Source: Ruminococcus bromii | GTDB taxonomy: Bacteria > Bacillota > Clostridia > Oscillospirales > Acutalibacteraceae | Assembly: GCF_002834235.1 (NCBI RefSeq) | Contig: NZ_NNBY01000034.1 | Location: 1 to 64,000 of the forward strand | Length of the DNA: 64,000 bases | Direction: 5' to 3' | In this document: positions 59,232-64,000 of the stretch, one piece after another | Position numbering within the stretch: the first letter of the stretch is position 1 | How the letters are laid out: the number at the start of each line of letters is the position of its first letter | Translations under genes and position numbers: made by a program | Notes under the pieces: generated by a model | Told to the model about the DNA's origin: nothing | Database searches by the model: none | What the model saw: only the letters and a program-made list of their open reading frames with translations

Positions 59232-60074
59232 ATGTACAAGATAGTTAAGAAAAAATCTCTGAATCCAACCGTTACACTTATGGAAATTGACGCTCCGCTT
59301 ATTGCCAAAAAGGCAGAGCCCGGACAGTTCATCATTCTCCGTGTTGACGAGAACGGTGAGCGTATTCCGCTTACGGTTGCAGGCTATGACAGAGAGGCCG
59401 GCACAGTTCGTATTATCTTCCAGATTGTCGGTGCAACAACAGAAAAGCTCAATCACCTTAACGAAGGCGATTATATTCACGATTTTGTAGGCCCTCTCGG
59501 TGTTCCCACACATACAGACGGTCTTAAAAAGGTTTGCGTTGTAGGCGGCGGCGTTGGCTGTGCAATTGCACTTCCTGTTGCCGAAAAGCTCCACGAAATC
59601 GGCTGTGAGGTTCACTCAATTGTCGGTTTCAGAAACAAGGATCTTGTTATTCTTGAAGATGAATTCAAGGCTTGCTCAGACAAGTTTATTCTTATGACAG
59701 ATGACGGTTCATACGGTCAAAAGGGCGTTGTTACAGCTCCTCTCGAAGAGATGATTAAGGCAGGCGAGGACTATGACCTCGTTATTACAATCGGTCCGCT
59801 TATCATGATGAAGTTTGTTGTTAAAACAACAAAGCCTTACAATATTCCCACAACAGTTTCCATGAACCCGATTATGATTGACGGCACAGGTATGTGCGGC
59901 GGCTGTCGTCTTACAGTTGACGGACAGACAAAGTTTGCCTGTGTTGACGGCCCCGACTTTGACGGCTTTAAGGTTGATTTTGACGAGGCTATGAAGCGTG
60001 GCGCAATGTACAAGCCGTTTGAGCGTCATGCACACGAAGAAACATGTAATCTGTTCAAGAAGGAGGTTGAGTAA
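59232..60074 (+). CDS. nfnA: Ferredoxin-NAD(P)+ oxidoreductase, FAD/2Fe-2S subunit (NfnA/SudB-like)
   Basis: 280 residues. The FAD domain has AKKAEPGQFIILRVDENGER and IPLTVAGYD, the NAD domain KVCVVGGGVGCAIALPVA, and the C-terminal Cys cluster GTGMCGGCRLTVDGQTKFAC holds a 2Fe-2S centre. The family includes PyrK-like and NfnA subunits. With the gene 2 bp downstream it forms the NfnAB complex, which couples NADH, NADPH and ferredoxin by electron bifurcation; without the pyrD gene nearby a PyrK role is unlikely. ATG at 59232 follows AGAAAGGAAAAGAG; an in-frame ATG at 59169 lacks a ribosome site. Confidence 0.9.
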   Translation: MYKIVKKKSLNPTVTLMEIDAPLIAKKAEPGQFIILRVDENGERIPLTVAGYDREAGTVRIIFQIVGATTEKLNHLNEGDYIHDFVGPLGVPTHTDGLKKVCVVGGGVGCAIALPVAEKLHEIGCEVHSIVGFRNKDLVILEDEFKACSDKFILMTDDGSYGQKGVVTAPLEEMIKAGEDYDLVITIGPLIMMKFVVKTTKPYNIPTTVSMNPIMIDGTGMCGGCRLTVDGQTKFACVDGPDFDGFKVDFDEAMKRGAMYKPFERHAHEETCNLFKKEVE

Positions 60075-60076
60075 TC

Positions 60077-61471
60077 ATGCCAAATATGTCACCAAAAAAG
60101 GCTCCTATGCCATCACAGGATCCTAATGTAAGAAATAAAAACTTTCTTGAGGTAGCAACAGGCTACACGGAAGAAGTTGCAATTGAGGAGGCACAGCGTT
60201 GCCTTAACTGTAAACACAGACCTTGCGTAAACGGCTGTCCCGTACATATCGCAATCCCTGATTTTATCAAAGAGGTTGCTCAGGGCAACTTTGCAGGCGC
60301 TTATGATGTAATTTCGCAGTCAAGCTCACTTCCTGCTGTTTGCGGTCGTGTTTGTCCGCAGGAGTCACAGTGTGAGTCAAAGTGCGTAAGAGGCATCAAG
60401 ACTGAGCCTGTCGGAATCGGCAGACTTGAGAGATTTGTTGCCGACTGGCACAACGCTCAGACAGATGTTAAGGTAAATAAGCCTGAGTCAAACGGTCACA
60501 AGGTTGCTATCGTCGGTTCAGGTCCTGCAGGTCTTACCTGTGCAGGCGACCTTGCAAAGAAGGGTTACGATGTAACAGTATTTGAGGCTCTCCACCTTGC
60601 AGGCGGTGTTCTCGTTTACGGTATCCCTGAGTTCAGACTTCCCAAGTCAATCGTTCAGAAGGAAGTTGACACACTTAAAGAGCTCGGTGTTAAGGTTGAA
60701 ACAAATATGGTTATCGGCAGAGTTCTCTCAATTGACGAGCTTATGGACGATTACGGCTTTGAGTCAGTATTTATCGGTTCGGGCGCAGGTCTTCCGAGAT
60801 TTATGAATATCCCCGGTGAGAACCTTTGCGGTGTTTACTCGGCAAATGAGTTCCTCACAAGAACAAACCTTATGAAGGCTTATAAGGATGACAGCACAAC
60901 TCCGATTATGCACGCAAAGAAGGTTGCAGTTGTCGGCGGCGGTAATGTTGCAATGGATGCCGCTCGTTGTGCAAAGCGTCTTGGTGCGGAAGAGGTTTAT
61001 ATTGTTTACAGAAGAAGCGAAGAAGAGCTTCCTGCCCGTAAGGAAGAGGTTGAGCATGCCAAGGAAGAGGGAATTATCTTCAAGCTCCTCAATAACCCTG
61101 TTGAAATTCTCGGCAACGAAGATGAGTTCGTAACGGGTATGAAGTGCATTAAGATGGAACTCGGCGAGCCTGACGCAAGCGGCAGAAGAAGACCTGTTGA
61201 AATCCCCGGCAGTGAGTTCGTTCTTGATGTTGACGCTGTTGTTATTTCAATCGGTACATCACCTAACCCGCTTATCAAGGCTACAACAAAGGGACTTGAC
61301 ACTCAGAAGTGGGGCGGTATCATCGCTGACGAAAACGGTCTTACATCCCGTGAAGGCGTATATGCAGGCGGTGACGCTGTAACAGGTGCCGCAACGGTTA
61401 TCCTCGCAATGGGTGCAGGCAAAACAGCCGCAGCCGCTATTGACGAATACATCCAGAACAAAAATAAGTAA
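60077..61471 (+). CDS. nfnB: NfnB / glutamate-synthase-like NADPH oxidoreductase
   Basis: 464 residues. N-terminal 4Fe-4S clusters: CLNCKHRPCVNGCPVHI and CGRVCPQESQCESKCVRG. FAD domain: VAIVGSGPAGLTCAGDLAKK and the VLVYGIPEFRLPKSIV motif. NADP domain: VAVVGGGNVAMDAARCAKRL and VYIVYRRSEEELPAR. The length equals NfnB or GltA-type small subunits (about 465). Only 2 bp separate it from nfnA, with AAGGAGGTTGAG overlapping nfnA's end, so translation is coupled. No large glutamate synthase subunit is adjacent, which favours NfnAB over glutamate synthase. Confidence 0.92.
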   Translation: MPNMSPKKAPMPSQDPNVRNKNFLEVATGYTEEVAIEEAQRCLNCKHRPCVNGCPVHIAIPDFIKEVAQGNFAGAYDVISQSSSLPAVCGRVCPQESQCESKCVRGIKTEPVGIGRLERFVADWHNAQTDVKVNKPESNGHKVAIVGSGPAGLTCAGDLAKKGYDVTVFEALHLAGGVLVYGIPEFRLPKSIVQKEVDTLKELGVKVETNMVIGRVLSIDELMDDYGFESVFIGSGAGLPRFMNIPGENLCGVYSANEFLTRTNLMKAYKDDSTTPIMHAKKVAVVGGGNVAMDAARCAKRLGAEEVYIVYRRSEEELPARKEEVEHAKEEGIIFKLLNNPVEILGNEDEFVTGMKCIKMELGEPDASGRRRPVEIPGSEFVLDVDAVVISIGTSPNPLIKATTKGLDTQKWGGIIADENGLTSREGVYAGGDAVTGAATVILAMGAGKTAAAAIDEYIQNKNK

Positions 61472-61481
61472 TTTTTGTTCT

Positions 61482-62000
61482 GAATTGAAAATGTAAAATT
61501 AAGGTCGGGAAGACAGTTTGCAAAATGCAAGCATTTGTCTTCCCGACTGTTTTTTATATATAGAAGGTGTTGTTAATTTGTAGGGGCGGATATTATCCGC
61601 CCGCAAGTAAAGACACAAATATTGTGATAGAAATAAACTATATAAATATCACAAAGTTACTGCTATTTTGTAGGAGAAAACCGTGTTCTCCCGTTCGTGT
61701 GCATTGCACACGATTGCACGCATTGCGTGCAAAATTGAATACACAGTTTATGTTATATCAAAACATATTATATAAACATAAATATTCATCAAGCGGGCGG
61801 ATGATATCCGCCCCTACGGGTTTGTGACATTTATAAAATTTGTTTTAACATATAATTTGTACCATTACTTGCAGGCGTACACGGTTCGTCCCTACAAATG
61901 AATACATAACATTGATAATATCAAATGATTTTTTGCAAACATAAATTCACATCAATGCCGGCGAATATTATCCGCACAAACGGGTTGTGGGATTATACAA
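61482..62000. repeat. Array of dispersed repeats (families A and E) in a gene-free gap
   Basis: Within 61472-62196 no gene is seen. 61482-61560 is a family A copy with GTCGGGAAGACA and TGTCTTCCCGAC arms and T-run (terminator of nfnB). 61580-61608 is a GGGGCGGATATTATCCGCCC palindrome. 61741-61817 and 61911-61982 are two family E copies on the minus strand, and 61871-61895 a CAGGCGTACACGGTTCGTCC fragment. Confidence 0.8.
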
Positions 62001-62091
62001 AACCTCGGCTCTTCGTGGTGTCAAACCTCGGCTCTTCTGTTTTGCACAATAAATAAAATTTGTATATAGTCGGATTCTTTCTATTTTGGTA

Positions 62092-62172
62092 TTGATTTTA
62101 GTATAAAATAGGTGTATTATGACTTTGGTATGCGGACGGGTGAATTTTTTCAGTGGTCCGCACCTTGTTTTT
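62092..62172 (+). promoter_or_regulatory. Promoter and promoter-proximal terminator in the trkA leader
   Basis: TTGATT (62092-62097), 17-bp spacer, TATTAT (62115-62120). Just after the expected start is TGCGGAC (62131-62137) pairing with GTCCGCA (62156-62162), then CCTTGTTTTT. trkA starts 35 nt on. The leader of about 70 nt is too short for a ydaO c-di-AMP riboswitch. Confidence 0.58.
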
Positions 62173-62196
62173 AAATATTGGTTAAGAGGAAAATTT

Positions 62197-63552
62197 ATGA
62201 GGATTATAATTGTTGGATGCGGAAAGGTTGGCTCTTCAATAGCGTCGGAGCTTAATTTGGAGGGGCATGAAATATCCGTAGTCGATATTAACCACGGTGC
62301 AGTCGATAAACTTGCAAATTCGCTTGATGTTCTCGGCATAGAGGGAAACGGTGCAACATATGATGTGCTTATTGAGGCAGGCGCAGAGTATGCTGATTTG
62401 CTTATTGCCGCAACCGCAAGGGATGAAATCAATCTGTATTCGTGTCTTATGGCTAAGGCGGCAGGCGTTACCCACACAATTGCAAGAGTGCGTAATCCCG
62501 AATACACAAACGACCTTTACAGAATCAAAGAGCATCTCGGTCTTTCTATGGCAATCAATCCCGAACAGACCGCCGCTAATGAAATCAGTCGTCTGTTAAG
62601 ATTTTCGGGTGCGCTTGAAATTGATTCGTTCTCAAAGGGCGTTGTTGAGCTTATCAAGGTAACTGTACCGCAGAATTCGTCAATTGTCGGAACTGCTTTG
62701 AGCAGAGTTGACAACCTCAGAGGTAAGGTGAGAATCTGTACGGTTGAGAGAGGGGATGAGATGTTCATTCCTAACGGTGATTTTGTTATTAACGGCGGTG
62801 ACAGAATTTCTGTTGTTGCAAAGCCCGAAATTGCCGCAAAATTCTTTAAGCGTATCAGTATTGCAATCGGCAGAAGTAAGGATGTTATCCTTCTCGGCGG
62901 CGGCAAGGTTTCGTTCTACCTTGCAAAGACGCTTATTAAATCGGGTGCGAATGTCAAAATTATCGAGAAAAATCCCGAACGCTGCAACTTTCTTTCGGAG
63001 GCTATGCCTGAGGCTGTTATAATTCAGGGCGATTGCATGGATCAGTCGCTGTTGCTTTCGGAGGGTGTTGAACACGCTGACGGCATTGCCGCTCTTATGG
63101 ATTATGACGAAGAAAATATTATCATAACGATGTACCTAAAGGGCATTACAAAGGCAAAATTGATTACTAAGGTAAATAATGCGTCATTTGATCCGCTTTT
63201 GCATGATCAGAATTTTGAATGTATTATTCATCCAAAGAGCCTTACAGGCGAATATATTGCAAGATATATCAGAGCGATGCAGAATACGGGCGACAGCAAT
63301 GTTGAATCGCTTTACCGCCTTAACGACGACAAGGTTGAGGCTCTTGAATTCAAGGTTAATGCGGAATCAAGGGTTACGAATGTTCCGATTATGAACCTTA
63401 ATCTGAAGAATAATCTTCAGATTATCTGCATTAACAGAGGCGGAAAAATTATTCTTCCGCAAGGTACGGATGTGATTAAACCTGAGGACACGGTAATTGT
63501 GCTTACCATGCAAAAAGGTCTTAGCAAGCTTGAAGATATTGTAAAGCGTTGA
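62197..63552 (+). CDS. trkA: Trk-type potassium uptake protein TrkA
   Basis: 451 residues. Two tandem RCK units: Rossmann starts [18 protein letters not shown] (residue 3 on) and [18 protein letters not shown] (about 230 on), each followed by a TrkA-C domain ([40 protein letters not shown]). They bind NAD(H) or ATP and gate the TrkH channel. Full-length double-RCK form, not the half-size KtrA. ATG at 62197 has AAGAGGA 7 nt upstream; a same-frame ATG at 62119 lies inside the leader hairpin region and is rejected. trkH begins 10 bp downstream. Confidence 0.95.
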   Translation: MRIIIVGCGKVGSSIASELNLEGHEISVVDINHGAVDKLANSLDVLGIEGNGATYDVLIEAGAEYADLLIAATARDEINLYSCLMAKAAGVTHTIARVRNPEYTNDLYRIKEHLGLSMAINPEQTAANEISRLLRFSGALEIDSFSKGVVELIKVTVPQNSSIVGTALSRVDNLRGKVRICTVERGDEMFIPNGDFVINGGDRISVVAKPEIAAKFFKRISIAIGRSKDVILLGGGKVSFYLAKTLIKSGANVKIIEKNPERCNFLSEAMPEAVIIQGDCMDQSLLLSEGVEHADGIAALMDYDEENIIITMYLKGITKAKLITKVNNASFDPLLHDQNFECIIHPKSLTGEYIARYIRAMQNTGDSNVESLYRLNDDKVEALEFKVNAESRVTNVPIMNLNLKNNLQIICINRGGKIILPQGTDVIKPEDTVIVLTMQKGLSKLEDIVKR

Positions 63553-63562
63553 GGGGAGCATA

Positions 63563-64000
63563 ATGAATAAACGATTAATTGTGTATATCCTCGGCTGGGT
63601 TCTTATTGTCGAGGGTGCGGCTATGCAGATTGCAACCGTTACTTCATTTATATACGGCGAACACGAGGGACTTTATTTTCTCGGAGTAGGTGCTTTGTCG
63701 GCACTTTTGGGCTTGCTTGCCGTAAAAGTAAAAAAGCCGAAAAATCCCGTGCTTTATCAGAAGGCAGGCTTTGCGGCTACTGCGTTAAGCTGGATTCTTA
63801 TGTCTTTTGTAGGATGTTTTCCGTTCTGGCTGAGCGGTGAGATTCCGAGTTTTATTGACGCTTTTTACGAAACCGTGTCGGGCTTTACAACAACAGGTTC
63901 AACTATACTTACCGATGTTGAGGCATTGAGCCACGGAATGCTTATGTGGCGAAGCTTTCTCCATTGGTTGGGCGGTATGGGCGTAATCGTGTTCTTGCTT
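63563..64000 (+). CDS. trkH: Trk-type potassium channel subunit TrkH, 5' part
   Basis: Only the first 146 codons lie in the window and the frame is open to the last base. Seen: a first helix ([20 protein letters not shown]), a second ([20 protein letters not shown]), a third ([20 protein letters not shown]), and the first pore loop with the selectivity-filter region [11 protein letters not shown], as in Trk[18 protein letters not shown] follows. GAGGGGAG lies 4 nt upstream of the ATG at 63563. Same operon as trkA. Confidence 0.93.
   Translation, partial: MNKRLIVYILGWVLIVEGAAMQIATVTSFIYGEHEGLYFLGVGALSALLGLLAVKVKKPKNPVLYQKAGFAATALSWILMSFVGCFPFWLSGEIPSFIDAFYETVSGFTTTGSTILTDVEALSHGMLMWRSFLHWLGGMGVIVFLL

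Noticed and set aside
61741-61982. Small genes in the repeat array before trkA
   Set aside because: Short open frames run through inverted repeats on both strands and lack ribosome sites.
62119-62196. Longer TrkA starting at ATG 62119
   Set aside because: It overlaps the -10 box and leader hairpin; ATG 62197 starts the Rossmann strand directly and has a ribosome site.

Overview
The window reads as chromosomal DNA of a low-GC, Gram-positive anaerobe of the class Clostridia, most likely close to Ruminococcus (Oscillospiraceae). This is an inference. It rests on AT-rich intergenic DNA with strong GGAGG ribosome binding sites and TTGACA-17-TATAAT promoters, an NfnAB-type ferredoxin oxidoreductase pair, L-lactate dehydrogenase, a cohesin-like secreted protein with PTTATQ linkers, and families such as DUF6062, DUF6512, DUF815 and DHHW that are common in gut Firmicutes. 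There is no complete rRNA operon, CRISPR array or intact prophage.

Layout. 1-1526 is a complete IS3-family insertion sequence whose left end coincides with base 1. 1.6-10.7 kb is the accessory part: a single-chain GmrSD-like (DUF262/DUF1524) nuclease; a divergent locus with an HTH-SWIM-pRiA4_ORF3 operon on one side and a small orphan Ser/Thr kinase on the other, separated by a tandemly repeated palindromic block; an XRE regulator; a small unrecognised protein; and a run of zinc-ribbon membrane proteins plus a lipoprotein. A lone initiator tRNA follows. 11-16 kb holds an acyltransferase, an HPr-kinase-like P-loop protein, an NAD(P)HX epimerase, an AraC regulator and a phosphoesterase. 16.5-28.6 kb is core metabolism: CapD-like dehydratase with glmS, a large acidic membrane protein, pyrC, a DRE-TIM aldolase, pyrF, serC and serA. 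28.9-46 kb has two MATE transporters, a HAD phosphatase, a DUF885 lipoprotein, an aminotransferase-trpS-glycosyltransferase operon, DHHW and NUDIX proteins, rlmB, a degenerate P-type ATPase-like protein and rpe. 46-64 kb has the cohesin-like protein, an FkbM methyltransferase, a lone 5S rRNA gene, a DUF815 ATPase, a substrate-binding protein fused to a peptidoglycan-binding domain, an OGG-type glycosylase, two orphan phage tail-type genes, a Crp-type regulator, mntP, ldh, nfnA-nfnB and trkA-trkH (trkH runs off the end).

How it fits together. glmS and the CapD-like enzyme both serve amino-sugar and cell-envelope precursor supply. serC-serA form a serine pathway. pyrC and pyrF belong to pyrimidine synthesis. 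NfnAB and LDH handle redox balance in a fermenter, and TrkAH imports potassium. The intergenic DNA is unusually structured: several families of dispersed palindromic repeats sit between genes, often acting as terminators, and three genes (a MATE pump, nfnA, trkA) have terminator-like hairpins inside their 5' leaders.

The best candidates for undescribed biology are the kinase/HTH/SWIM locus with its repeat block, the P-type ATPase-like protein that lacks the DKTGT phosphorylation motif, the palindromic repeat families, the leader attenuators, and the orphan baseplate-type genes. All functional calls come from reading motifs by eye; no database search was run.
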